The notes below the pieces were generated by a model. It had not been told where the DNA came from. It was given only the letters and a program-made list of their open reading frames with translations, and did not search any database. A stretch of 64,000 bases of DNA from Sipunculus nudus (Eukaryota > Annelida > Sipuncula > Golfingiida > Sipunculidae): NCBI GenBank assembly GCA_026874595.1, contig CM049307.1:55139870-55203869 (forward strand). The letters run 5' to 3'. Below, one piece after another: positions 32,065 to 44,290 of this stretch (within the stretch, counting starts at the first letter, position 1; each line of letters begins with the position of its first letter). A program made the position numbers and the translations under genes.

Positions 32065-32317
32065 TATCAAAGGAGTGGACATATTCGTGGCCTACTCGGC
32101 TCAAAAATATTTATTCATCAAACAGGATATCGATAGTGCCCGACTTCTTAAGCCACATCAAAAGATGTTCCGCAGGCCTGAATTGATTATTCGAAGAGAC
32201 GGGCCTTGCAATGGCTCAGAAGCAGGTGGTAAATTCTTAGGAATAAACCAGGGGAAATTATTTTTTTTTCCTTACGGACTGGTTGTTGTTAATTTTTCCT
32301 GGAAAAGCAATGCATAG
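32065..32317 (+). other. Possible alternative terminal exon of NAT16-like copy 2
   Basis: After TCCATTACAG, an open frame reads IKGVDIFVAYS, then KYLFIKQDID, and continues to a TAG at about 32317. The first 25 codons recur, with the frame kept, at 13063 and 53277 (FAAYW, KYL, IK and ID are shared). They faintly resemble the C-terminus of vertebrate NAT16 (GYTEQYLLEADI). No strong donor is present in exon 3, which has its own stop, so its use is unproven. Confidence 0.35.
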
Positions 32318-32514
32318 TTACCTTGAGATATTATGTGCTATGCACTAAAATAATATGTCATCAGTTGAGCGTCACAGCCAACCGGTCAAAAGCACATGAT
32401 ACAAGATTTACAAGGGACAAGATTTATTCCATACTGATACACTAATTTGCCTTGCGGGTGATATCATAAAATATCCATATTTATATTTTATCTACCTCTC
32501 CATTGTGCATCTGT

Positions 32515-32765
32515 GGTTACTGCATTAAGGTCAACTTGTTTTCGTGGTCATTGCGTTAACACCGTATTTCGAACGGACGGGCCTGACAGTAGGCCTGACG
32601 CTGACTATTTCAATGTCCCTATATTTATGGCGCCTTCGGCGACGGCAGGAGACAAAACATGTTGTTCTATTGCACCCAGTATGTGTGAGCCTTTGACTAG
32701 TTACGCGTATACGGGGTTGTCGAATTACAAGATTGGACAAGCCAAAGCTTTCCATGTACATTATT
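32515..32765. repeat. Possible short retroelement tail
   Basis: GAACGGACGGGCCTGACAGTAGG followed by TGACTATTTCAATGTCCC and GGCGCCTTCGGCG resembles small bivalve repeats with GGACGGAC runs ahead of a CG-rich palindrome. The open frames on both strands are shadows. The class is not established. Confidence 0.3.
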
Positions 32766-33885
32766 CTTATGATATACCACTACCTCCTCTGGTATAGGTT
32801 ATCTGCTTTTTCCTATACAGAGTGTGCTGCCAATCTTAATAGCCACTAAGATGAGTTGATTTCGTCGTAAAAAAGTTCCATATGCCATCACCTGAGACAT
32901 TTGTAGCGTCAGCAGTCAACACAGTTGGGATCTAGTCCCGTACTTTGGGCTATTTTTGTCATTCCAGGCAGGTAAGGTATGAACAGTAGGCAGCATGCAT
33001 GCTTACTTTGGTATTTGCACAGGCACTTCAAGGAAGTACCGACAGCAGTATGGCTGAAAAATGTATAATAAAGACAAATACATAACTAATCTATAATATT
33101 GATATAACACATGAAAAGGTAATTGTGACTGACATTGAAACTATGTGGGGGCATTAGCAAGTTACCGTTCTAACATACAGGTGATAAAATATTCATATAT
33201 TATCAGTTATATGAATCATTACATAATGTGTTGTGAAGACCAAATCCGACGCAGCCCTGAGTAACACAGAGCTAACGACCAGACAGTGCAGCGGTAACAC
33301 ATAATCACAAGTCAATAAAATAATGTATATAAAAACGTAGCTTTATATAAATTGATTTAAAATTAAACCGGTATATAGGGGGAGTATTTCTACTTTTCTC
33401 AAATTGACTAGCATATCGTTGTAAGTGGAACTAGAATTTACTGTTTTAATTTATATTAGATTTGAAAACATTTACTGGGCACCTGAAGTCACTGAAGCAT
33501 CGTAACCGCTTGACCTAGATTCTTCTTAAGTAGTCATCATCAGTTCCAAGCCGTTCTGAGCAAACCTGTTTTAATAGCAATCTAACACTACTGTTCAGAG
33601 GCATGGATGAAGTTCTAAACACGTTCTAAAAAAGATAATTTAATATGTGTGTTAAGAGGAGTAGAAGCGTTCCGGTCACTCTTTGCAAAGAGTGCCTTAA
33701 CGTACTTATTCAAACCAACGGAAGCTGTTTACACGTATTTCGAAAACAGTAAACTTACATAAAAATAATATTGTTATAATTTTTAAGCTGTAATCGAATA
33801 CAATCCACGAAGATTATTGAGTATAATGACCCAATCTCTTACGGAAACTTCCCCACCCCACTCCACCCCCGTTTTATACTCATTA
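32766..33885. other. Non-coding stretch, nothing recognised
   Basis: AT-rich with stops in all frames; no repeat ends were found. Confidence 0.4.
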
Positions 33886-34130
33886 CTGGACTGTTGAACT
33901 TAAACCGTTACATTACCTTGACTATTTCTCCCAGTAAGAGAACCCTTTTGATTTGGGCTTACAAGGTCATAGCTCAAGGTCACAGGACCCACATCTTTAA
34001 AAGATTGTGGATGCATTTTAGGCCAACTTTTCATCCCAAACCTTCCGTCTTCCACGTGGTGCACTTGCCAATATGGGAAGGTTCCTTTTGATTTTATGGT
34101 CACTAGGTCAAAGGTCAAGTCCATCGATTA
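33886..34130. repeat. Possible palindromic repeat with AGGTCA words
   Basis: TTTTGATTTGGGCTTACAAGG with AAGGTCACAGG on the left, and CCTTTTGATTTTATGGTCAC with AGGTCAAAGGTCAAG on the right, form a loosely repeated pair around a central segment. Overlapping frames on both strands are shadows. Confidence 0.3.
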
Positions 34131-34624
34131 TTTTCCCCACGGTATTTCACGTCTATAAACGGAGCTGCTGGGACATTTCGATGGTTATAACCACGTTTGC
34201 CTGTAGAATAGCATAGATAGGCCCATTCTTCCCAGTACTCGCAACGTCCTAGCCACGATGCTACTATTGTTATCTAAGTTCATGTAGGGCAGTGTTACAG
34301 CAGCATCACGTTTTCACCACCGATTCCTTCGGCAATGTGTCACATTTTGGGTAACAGGAGGATTTTCCGTTGCCCCACTGCCTGCGATTGACAGACGAAA
34401 TTTGTTCCAACTGTTTTGCATATGAAAGCGAATATCAACATACCAGAAGAAGGAAAAACCGGTAAATGCTATTTGTGCCTTAAATACATATTCACATGTT
34501 ATGCCTGTACATACAGTTAGTAGGTATAGTTATACATCACATATTAAATATTATAAGATGGTTATTTTTGAGGAAACATATACCAAAACATTGGTATCCT
34601 GATCATGTTTTTGACAGAAAACTA

Positions 34625-34680
34625 GACATCAACCCCCGCCCCCCCCCCCCCCCTCCTCCTCCCCCCCCCCCTCCCCCGCC
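34625..34680. repeat. Poly-C / CCT tract
   Basis: Nearly pure pyrimidine run (C with a few T and G) of about 55 bases. The proline-rich frame through it is an artefact. Confidence 0.9.
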
Positions 34681-35120
34681 AGGATGATCCTCAAGCCACC
34701 TGCTAATACCACACTTTAGCCATAACTATGAAATAGCCGTAACAATTGGACAAATTCCTTTGAATTTGTTTTTAAAGGAAAGTTCCTTAGGTGTATTCAT
34801 AACCCTTCACAAGATTTGTTGAGAATGTATTGCGTATATTTGCTGACAGACAAAGGTAAAGTATAATAATTATGGAAAGAACTCTTGATTCTGTGCACTC
34901 TTGAAGCCTTTCTTTTAGGTTTTCAAGGGTGCTTGATAGTTAATTTTCATTCGATCATAAAACTGCTCAATATTTTATACCTAAGATTGAAGTGCAGACA
35001 TTCATACAATGATATTCTAAATAATTAATCCATGAATAACTTTTGTGTCAGATTCAGCTGAGCCTCATGGGCCATCTATTCATTATACTGATTACACGAA
35101 TAAAGGTATTATAAGATGAC
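34681..35120. other. Non-coding stretch, nothing recognised
   Basis: No coding or repeat signal. Confidence 0.4.
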
Positions 35121-35139
35121 CAATCAGAAAGTCTATTGT

Positions 35140-35375
35140 ATACTCTTAGAAAAAAGGGTTCCGGATAGAACCCAAAAGGGTGGACTGAGTGGGGAATCAT
35201 TAATGGTTCTAACTGGAACCTTAGACACATGGTTCTTTTTGGAACCTCCCGAGGATTCTTTTCTGGAACCTTATAGGTTCCATCCACAGCCTATTTAAAG
35301 GTTCAGAGAAAAACCCTTCCAGCGGACTAAGGGGGAACATTTAAAGATTCTTTTTGAAACCTTCAAAGAAGGCTC
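35140..35375. repeat. MITE-like element rich in GGTTCC / GGAACC
   Basis: The stretch contains AAAAAAGGGTTCCGGATAGAACCC, TGGTTCTAACTGGAACC, GGTTCTTTTTGGAACC and CTGGAACCTTATAGGTTCC, a chain of short inverted GGTTC / GAACC words. Such sequences are typical of a widespread miniature repeat in aquatic animals. The frames on both strands are by-products of the palindromes. Confidence 0.5.
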
Positions 35376-35647
35376 ATCTCAGAATGTCCAGGGTGTCATA
35401 AAAAATAATTAGGATATATTATGCAGATGGGATCAACAATATTTATTCTTCATTTACCTCAGAGATATTTAATTTGACCATATAGAGACTGCTTAGGGAG
35501 AGCTAACATTTAGTTTTTGTTTGTGCAAAAGGTACGTAACATGAATGTGTTCATTTATACTGCCTTCTTGCAAAGGAAAACACTATTGATATTACACAAT
35601 TTTTTGTTTTGAAAAATAAATGAGAGCCGTGAACTCACATAAGTGTC

Positions 35648-36113
35648 TGTTGTGACCAACAGATGGTGCAGCTGACTTGTCAGGAATCAGAGCCTGACAT
35701 TAGTACTTGACATGGTCAGCAGATGGTGCCACTGGCCCATCCCACATGTGAAAATAAGGTTGACTTGGGCAGCAGTTGAGAACGCTGCTAGTGGGATTTT
35801 TGCATGTTGTTTGTGATGAAACTGTTGAAAATTATTTGAATTTCCATGCTGGAACCCGCAAATAGTTCAAACAGTTGGATATGCTCTATTGTCGATAAAA
35901 CTGATCCATGTGATTTAAAGTGAAGCTGTATTTTATTTGACTGATATTTTAACATTGTTGATGGTTGCCATTATAAGTGAAGTATATACACATGGTTGGG
36001 GATTTACCCAGTTAATATTGAATATTTTGGAAAAAGCTAATCAGTGAGATAAATTGGTTTTTGAATTAAAGAGTAGTTTAAAGATAAATGTACACGGAAT
36101 TTGTATTTTTTCA
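35648..36113 (+). repeat. Probable 5' LTR of a second Gypsy element
   Basis: The stretch from TGTTGTGACCAACAGATGG to TATTTTTTCA is followed by TAAC and the PBS-like TTTGGTGGCAGAACTG. A gag remnant of Ty3/Gypsy type lies 600 bases downstream. No second LTR is visible, so the left edge rests only on the TG start and spacing. Confidence 0.45.
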
Positions 36114-36730
36114 TAACTTTGGTGGCAGAACTGAATATGTATATAGGCCTTCATATATGCGTGTTTAGTGTATTCAAAATTGAACATGTGTAATGAACAT
36201 TTATTTTGCTTCGATAGCCATGCTTGTATATGAAATAGGCCTTAGGAACAATCATGACTATATACTATGTTAAACTATGGTTCAACAATTTAACCTAGAT
36301 GTTAATGAGTCTGGTGGTTTTAGCATGCGAGATTTTAGTATCAGTGACCACAAGTTTCTACATGCTTTGTTGAAAAGAAAGAGAATAGATTATTGCAGAG
36401 TTGTGTGCTATGATAATAAGTAACTGTCATATTGAGCATTTATTTATTCAGTACAAGTGACAATACAAGATTTATTGTATGTGACATTTGTGACATTCTG
36501 AATAAACAATCGGTTAGAAATGACGCACCGACAGACACTTGCGGACTTGTTCGGAACTTCATAATACCGGTACAGTCGACGGAGACTGAATGTGGGCAAT
36601 AAGCTAGTTTCAGGAATCCGTATACTAAGGGTCAATTTCAGGTTAGTGACGAACTTATTTCATGTACGAATTCGGCTATTATTCAGGTAGAGGATGATGA
36701 TGTGCTCTTACCTAGAAATCAAATCTGACA

Positions 36731-37894
36731 TTGAATGCACAGGGGTCAAGGTCACCCCAAGGACAGATGCCAGTACCCCGAATGTGTGACTTACTGTTTT
36801 CGACACCGCAAAATAATGGTGATGGTATAAAACCGAGAGGCCGGAAGGAGCCGGACAAATACGACGGTGAAACCACAGAATGGGAGGAATATACCCGCCA
36901 TTTGAATTTGTTACAGAGTGGAAGCCCTTTGATGATGATGAAAAGGCTTTGCAGCTGGGGGCCAGTTTAACTGGACACGCCCAACGGGTGCTTGGAGATC
37001 TCCCAAAGAACAGTGCGGAAACTTTAGTGAACTGAAAGCGGTGCTAGAATCGCGATTTGTACCTAAGGACCGAAAAACGGCGTTTAAGAACGAGTTTCGT
37101 ACACGAAAGCGACAAACCGGTGAAAATTTAGGAGACTACGCGTATGCACTGCGACGTATAGAGAGCCAGGCATGCAGTTATGATGCACCACAGGAGCTGG
37201 TTATAGAACAGTTGATATTGGGGCTAGACAGCCGAGAGCAACAAAAGCATGTGCACTCTGCGATGCCCGTACGCTAGAGGTAGCTTTATCCGCGGCAGTC
37301 GAAAACGAGTCGGTCGATTTCCGGGACGCCAGCCGCTTGTTGACCCAGAGTGGCAAAAGCAGTTATCGCTGGTCGGTTTGCCGATAATGAACTCTCTCAA
37401 TAAGACCCTTAGCCAAGGTCAAAGGTTAGCAAATGAGCGAAAACACCAATTTGAGCCTGGTACATGCTCCTTTTGCGGGGAAGTTGGACATTTCAAATGT
37501 TCCCCATCGCAGGCGCTAGAGAGGGTATACAGCACATCGAAAACATCGGGAACTTGTAACCCCATTGCGCAGTTACCGCCAGCAGCACCTACGTTTCCGG
37601 GATACACACCACAGCCTGTGTGTATCGGCAGTTCTGATCCGGTTGGGATGCCGAATAGTTACGTATCAGCCCCGAATGCTCAAACTCCCGTACATCAATA
37701 TGGGTCCGCACTAAATATTAGACTGGGACCTGGCATACGCGTTACGTCACCCGCGACATCTGCATCTAGTATATCTGTGCGTGTTACGTCTAACATTGCA
37801 GTACCATCCAGATCCGGGCGAACTAAGGAATGCTTCCGGGTGGCACCTGCCCTGTCGCATAATTGGAATTATTGTGAACTTTATTTAGTTAGAT
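36731..37894 (+). pseudogene. Truncated, frameshifted Ty3/Gypsy gag
   Basis: Pieces in three frames give the family order. First comes KEPDKYDGETTEWEEYTRH. Next, after a shift, are EKALQLGASLTGHAQRVLGD and then ESRFVPKDRKTAFKNEFRT, GENLGDYAYALRR and ELVIEQLILGLDSREQQKHV (37041-37277). After another shift come TLEVALSAAVENESVDF and a zinc knuckle CSFCGEVGHFKC at about 37465-37500 (C-x2-C-x4-H kept, last Cys one residue early). Protease, RT and integrase are absent: the element is cut off at 37894, where block B starts. It is a different family from the element at 17-23.5 kb. Confidence 0.85.
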
Positions 37895-39811
37895 AAACTA
37901 TACTCAATATTAAATAAAAAAAACTAGTTAAATGTAAAATGGATGCAAAGTGTCACACGTAATATCGATAACTTGTTTAAATAAAACGGATAATTTGTAA
38001 CTACGTCAAATGAATAGGCTGTCAGGCCAGGTTTAGCCAGCAGACATTTTACAAGCCGAGTCGACTGAAGTCGGCCGTCTATTTGTTAAAGCCAGCCGCA
38101 TTAGTGTTGCTAACACGGCTCTTGGCTTCAAAATACACTGCGACAGGCTGAATGTTTTAACGAACGTTTCAGCACCCATGAAGTGGGTCGTCTCTCCAAT
38201 CTGTGCTTCGCCCCTCTATATATATATCACCCCCTCCCCCCTTCTAAAATCCTCATCCTCCTGCTACCTGCTACTTAAATTGCCAGGTTCGCTATGGGAA
38301 ATCGCTTTCAGTGACTTTGAATGCATTCATTTGATGAAATGTAGAACTCTTTTCCTATGGTAGGGGCGCCCAATCCGGTAATAACTACAACATATGTAGA
38401 ATTGTGCAATATACAGAGGCATATGTTCCTTTCAGGAAATAGATACTAATAACCAACTCTGAAATTACGAAATCAATTTACATCTGAAAAGTTTGCATGG
38501 CAACAATATATAGTAACAAAACGAGACTATAGAAATTTCATATAAATTTTTAGTATTATTTAATAAATTTACTTATCATTATCGATTGCCTAACCATATA
38601 ATATGCATTGGTATGCCTGTAGACATGAATGGGACACTAGAGCTCCGTTTACCGGGCCCGCGATATGCGGCATGAGACGCGGTAAAGTTGAAATCTCAGG
38701 AACACAAAGGATCCACATACCGCGTGCGGTAATGCGCAAATGGGCTCTGGTTAGCATATGCATAAACTACAGATACAGTGCGACCTAGCGGTATTTGACA
38801 TCATCGGGCCCATATCGCAGTGTTTTATTGCCCACCAAGTATATGCCCCATGCGATTTTATATCGCATTCCGCATACCGCGTTCTGCTGCCGCACTCCGC
38901 CTATGGCATACCGCGCGCCGGTAAACACAGCTAAGTTAGTATTAGCATTGCAGTGCCCGATGAATGTGGTAACGGTCAGTTACAACGCGCGTTCACTAAT
39001 CCATATAATCCGTAGACAAATTGTCATTTGATTTAAAATCTGACGCTTTTCCAATAAATCCAAATCTTTACAAGTATGTTTTGATTTCTTTGTGTATGTG
39101 CCTTATTTTTGTTTATTAAAGCACATTTTTATTGAATTCCTAGATGTTAAATTTCACTTCGGTAATAATAGATGAAAAGGACCGGACTTAAAGTTCAGTT
39201 ACGTTTAATGATTTTGATTGTTATTAAATATATATATCGGAAAGTTTATCAAAACAAATCCCATTAAAAAGAATGTTACATTTTTTCTTTAAAAGACATA
39301 TACTTTATAGGTTATACTATGAATTTGAAACCGTTTTAAATTTATTGAATGAAGAGTTTATTGCAGGGATTTTACCTTAAACAGATAAAATCCGCTATCA
39401 TGTATATTTAATAGACTTATTTCTGCTGCTCTTTGGACAACTCATCCCTGAATGTATTAAATATTTTTATGTACTACACGATATTAGAGAGGTTTTCTAC
39501 CAACAAGCCCCTTTTCTTTCTGTCCCAGTAAATCTGCATGATTCATGCTTCTTCCCGGCAATGTATCGGTCTTCATGGCTCCGACAGGGTCCATATGGCG
39601 AATATATAAGTGAATTAAAAACCAACTGTTCCAATACATGGAGTAAACACACAGACTCAAATTGTTGAAAAATCAAATGGGATATATGACCGTGAATTTT
39701 GACCTCTAAATCAGTGAATTCTTTTAGGATTAAGGTGGTACAAATATGCATTTTGAACAAATTAATCCTTTGGACCCATAAATATGAATACTGGATCACA
39801 TAAATTATTAC
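37895..39811. repeat. 2.6-kb duplicated block, copy B (left part)
   Basis: Matches 25444-27362 with a few per cent divergence, including the small frames at 38603-38788 and 38795-39031. It interrupts the gag remnant on its left and is interrupted by the Harbinger-type element on its right. Confidence 0.85.
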
Positions 39812-40074
39812 TTACACCCCGTCACACGAGAAGGTGATCTCGCTGCGATCACCGAATTGGGGCAGATCGCCGTAGAGCGCAGCCAGAGTGGTCGTAAGTT
39901 TTCATGAGCTTCGTAGGTGCGAGATAGTGTCGCCTTGGGTCGTCATATGGTCACCATGAATGCCATGAGTGGCGACCTGTTTTGAACATGGACAAAATTT
40001 CCGCCACGGGGTCGCAGTGGAGTAAAAGCGCACCCAGATCGGAATTCGATCGCCATCAGTGTTCAAGCAGCGCA

Positions 40075-43000
40075 TAGTCCGGGGCCTGAGGGGGGGGGGG
40101 GGGGGGGGGGGTGGTCCTGTATGCAATTGTATGTCCCCTAATTTTGACTTCTAATCCAAGTAGAACACCCTTAGAGGAGTAAAAGAAATTTGGGTAGACA
40201 TCCTGGATCGCGGGCAGAAAGGGTGATATTCAAGATGGCGTCCAAGATGGCCGCCGTACCATAACTAGAAAAGTAATTGGGGTAGAGGATGATTTTGGTG
40301 TCTTTGCCTATGTTTTCAGGGTCAAGGAATCTATTGTAGCGATTTCCAAGACAATACCGTATTTGATAATGGTGATATTCAATATGGCTGCCAATATGGC
40401 CGCCGTACCATAAAGTCATATATAACTCGAAAAGTATTTGAGTTAGGGGAATGATTTTGGTGTCTTTGCCTATGTGTTCAGGGTCAAGAAATCTAATTAA
40501 ACCATTTCCAAGACATAATCATTTCCAAAAATCTATTGAAACAATTTCCAAGACAGTCCCGTATTTGGTTACGGTGATATTCAATATGGCTGCCAATATG
40601 GCTGGTGTACCATTGAATCGCATATGACAAGCCAAGGAATCAAGGTAGCGGGTTGATTTTGGTGTTATCGTCTATGTTGTCAGGGTCAAAGAATCTACTG
40701 AAAAAAGACAATACCGTATATGGTTATGGTGAGATTCAATATGGCTGCAAATATGGCTTTTTAACAGTTGAGTCATGTCTGACAAGCCAAGGAATTAAGG
40801 TTTGGGATTCAGTTTGGTATCTTTGCCTATGTTTTCAATTTCTGTGATTCTTGGAATTATTTTCAAGAAAATTGATATTTTTGGTTTTAGTGTAAATGAA
40901 TATTAGCTGCCAATATAAAAGTTTCTTTAATAACTGCTAAAATTCATGTACATCTAACATATTGTGTACTCAAATCATGTTCTTTCAAAAGTCTTGAAGA
41001 ATATACTAGTAGGTCCCATTGACTTTATTTTTTATTCCAAGGAGACATTACAATGACCTCCCTTTACTTTAGCTAAGACATTTTTTATATCAAACATTTA
41101 AGACTGATGCCTTGTCTGAATTTCTGGGTGCTCAAAATTAGATATGCTGCTTGTAGCTCACAAAATATAGATCACCATGACCAATTAAGATTACAGTGAT
41201 CTAGTTTAGGTATTCGACAAGAACAATCCAAGGACCTCTCTGGATGTTATATTAGAATGCTCTAAGAACCTAAGAACCTAAGAACTTCCCTGGGTGTTAG
41301 GTTAAATATTCTAAGGTTTACGGACACCATTTGAACCCAGTCAGACTGTCTGGGTATTCAAGAACATCTTTTAGCCCTGTAGTTTGCAGAATATGTGTCA
41401 CGATGAATTAACTTTAGATTTCCTTGAAGATATTTCCAGAAGCTCCTATGGTTAATGTTTCCCTTAAGACACAGTCGGTCAGAAAAATGGAGCGCTCACA
41501 CATCATCCTGAATTAGTCTCTGATCATGAAGAGGCGGATGTCACAATCATTCCTCTTGTCCTCTTTTGGGGTAAGAAGTGACTGAAAAAGATCATTATTT
41601 TCGCTGGTAAAACAGATGTGATTGAGGTATATTCCAATTCATGATCCGACAGAAGAGTCGGCCAGTTTATATTTATGTTCTTCCAGCTATTCATGTCTTG
41701 ACTGGAAATGGCGTAACTAGCAAATTTGGACCACTGTACCAAAGCAACAACAATAAAGCTACTGACTCCAATATCCTATCTTAGAGATTTCAGACGGATG
41801 AATGAAAATATACAAGACTGTGCAATGCAGAAAAATACCTTGTTCAGGTATGAACCCGTGGAAATCACAGCAACTTTCGATCATTTGCGGTACACAATGC
41901 ACCATCAACGAAAAGGAACTTCACATCATGATCTACCACCAACAAACAATTCTAACCAGGGCCGTACCTTAAAGCATTCTACAAGACATACACGTATGTT
42001 TGGAAAATCTTTCTCTAGTGTGTATGGTCTTGCATGAGGCAGAGACTTCCCTGCTTCATATTCTGCAAATTTCAAGCAAGTAAAACGCACCCATGTAAAA
42101 TCGAAATGTGGAAATTTGCACACAATAAACCTGAATAAGTTATGATGGACTTGATACCCATTAGATTTGAAACTTGCATGCAAAGAGATATTTATTATCT
42201 GTTGATATATGTTGATTTCATCAATTTCTTTACATCAAAAACTTATAATCAACCATTTGTCAATGTAGCTTGAGTTCTAAGGATGTTACGTTAAATGTTA
42301 AGACTATGGCATATTGACAGCCATACTAAATTTAGTCATTATCAAAAACTTTATCGACCAAATAATTTCAAGAGATACCTTGACCATGAAGACCCCAAAA
42401 TCAATCCCCTAGCTATATTCCTTGGTGAATTTTGGATGATTCAATGACATGGCCGCCATATCGGAGCCATATTGAATTCCACTTTAGCCTGAAAAGATGC
42501 CGGTCTGTGATGATTTTGGTAGTTATTTTATCATAGAAAATTTAACAAAAGACGACAAAATAAATCTTGTCTCGATTCTTTACCGAGTTATTCTTGATTA
42601 AATTGTGTAGCTGCTATATCGGTAAACATAATGGCAACCATGCTGAATTTCACCATAACCCTATACGGTATTGTCTTTAAAAAAAGGTTTAAAGAGATTC
42701 TATATCCCTTAAAACATAGGCAAAGACATCGAAATAGCATCCCCTACCTTAACCCCTTGGATAGTCAGACATGGTGCAATGGTACAGTGGCCGTATTCGC
42801 AGCCATATTGAATATCACGATAACCAAATACGCTATAGTTTCAATAGATCCTTTAACCCTTAAAACATAGGTAAAGACATCGAAATATCATCCCCTACCT
42901 TAATTCCTTGGATAGTCAGACATGGTGCAATGGTACAGTGGCCGTATTGGCAGCCATATTTAATATCACGATAACCAAATACGGTATTGTCTTGAAAAAA

Positions 43001-43905
43001 GGTTTAAAAAGATTCTTTGACCCAGACAACATAGGCAAAGACATTAAAATATCAACCCCTACTTTAATTCCTTGGATTGTCATACATGATCCAACGGTAC
43101 ATTGTTTGCTCTATTTGCAGCCATATTAAATATCCCCTTAACCAGAAACAGTATAGTCTTGAAAATAATTAAAAGAGACTCCTTGGCCCTAAAAACATAG
43201 ACGATAACACCAAAATCAACCCGCTACCTTGATTCCTTGGCTTGTCATATGCGATTCAATGGTACACCAGCCATATTGGCAGCCATATTAAATATCACCG
43301 TAACCAAATAGGGTATTGTCTTGAAAATGGTTTCAATAGATTCCTTTACCTTGAAAACATAGGCAAGGACACGAAAATCATTCCCCTTCCTCAATTACTT
43401 TTGAATTATGTATGTTTTTATGGAACGGCGGCCATATTGACAGCCATATTGAATTTAACCGTAATCAAATACGGCATTGTCTTGGAATTGGTTTCAATAG
43501 ATTCCTTGACCTTGAAAACATAGGCAAGACACCAAAATTATTCCCTTACCTCAATTACTTTTTGATTTATGCATGATTTTATGGTACGGCGGCCATATTG
43601 GCAGCCATATTGAATATCACAGTAATCAAATACGGTATTTTTCTTGAAAATGATTTCGATAGATTCCTTGACATTGAAAACATAGGCAAAGACACCAAAA
43701 TCATTCCCCTACCTCAATTACTTTTTTAGTTATGTATGATTTTATGGTATGGCGGCCATATTGGACGCCATCTCGAATTTCTCCCTTTCTGCCCACGATC
43801 CACTACCCACGTTTTTTTACTCCCATAAGGGTGTCTTATATGGATCACAAGTCAAAATTAGGGGACATTCGATTTCACACAGGACCCCCCTCAGCCCCAG
43901 GACTA
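40075..43905. mobile_element. Foldback-type element with long inverted arms of about 160-bp units
   Basis: The ends TAGTCCGGGGCCTGAGGGG and CCCCTCAGCCCCAGGACTA are inverted, and GTCCTGTATGCAATTGTATG / CATTCGATTTCACACAGGAC continue the pairing. GCA on both sides may be the target duplication. The left arm (to about 40870) has about four units and the right arm (about 42400-43790) about nine, in opposite orientation. Each carries a core like TTCAATATGGCTGCCAATAT plus AATACCGTATTTGGTTA. The units start about 150-200 bases apart. The middle (about 40870-42400) is unique and has no convincing gene. A poly-G tract lies at about 40090-40111. Confidence 0.8.
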
Positions 43906-43919
43906 GCAGTACCAGCTTT

Positions 43920-44107
43920 CTGACAGCGCGAATATCGGCGTCATCATAAGGTAGAGGTTCAGGCCGTGGAAACCCTATGCTACCGTCATCCAGACACTCC
44001 TTCAGTTCTGATGCATTGAAGATTTGACTATCTGACATGGACCCCATTCCACCAACATCTATCCAGAGGAACTTGTACTGGGCATCCATCAGGGCCAAAA
44101 ACACCAC
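43920..44107 (-). pseudogene. Harbinger transposase DDE fragment
   Basis: The translation [19 protein letters not shown], then [18 protein letters not shown] and [15 protein letters not shown] is the PIF/Harbinger (DDE_Tnp_4-like) core around the second catalytic Asp (W-I-D-V-G). The frame breaks after DADIR, where family members continue to the GDDAF segment. The break coincides with the edge of the foldback element. Confidence 0.85.
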
Positions 44108-44164
44108 AGAAAAAAAAATCCCTTGTATTTATGATAGAGAGTGCCCGTGCTTGCTGGACATCTT

Positions 44165-44290
44165 ATGGGCCGATCTGTAATCTTCTTTCAACAGACAGCC
44201 ATGGTCTGACCCACATAGCCCTACGTCTCCTTTTTCGCTCCTGTTGCCTCCTTTTGGCCACTGCCAGCTGTTCGTGGATGATCTGTTGGG
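44165..44290 (-). pseudogene. Harbinger transposase N-terminal fragment
   Basis: On the minus strand, QQIIHEQLAVAKRRQQERK is followed by RRRRAMWVRPWLSVERR, matching the R-rich WVRPW start typical of PIF/Harbinger transposases, and then a stop. About 150 residues expected between this part and the DDE fragment are deleted. Confidence 0.75.

Noticed and set aside
41524-42037. Possible gene in the unique centre of the foldback element
   Set aside because: Overlapping frames on opposite strands, no recognised motif, and no second copy in the window for comparison.
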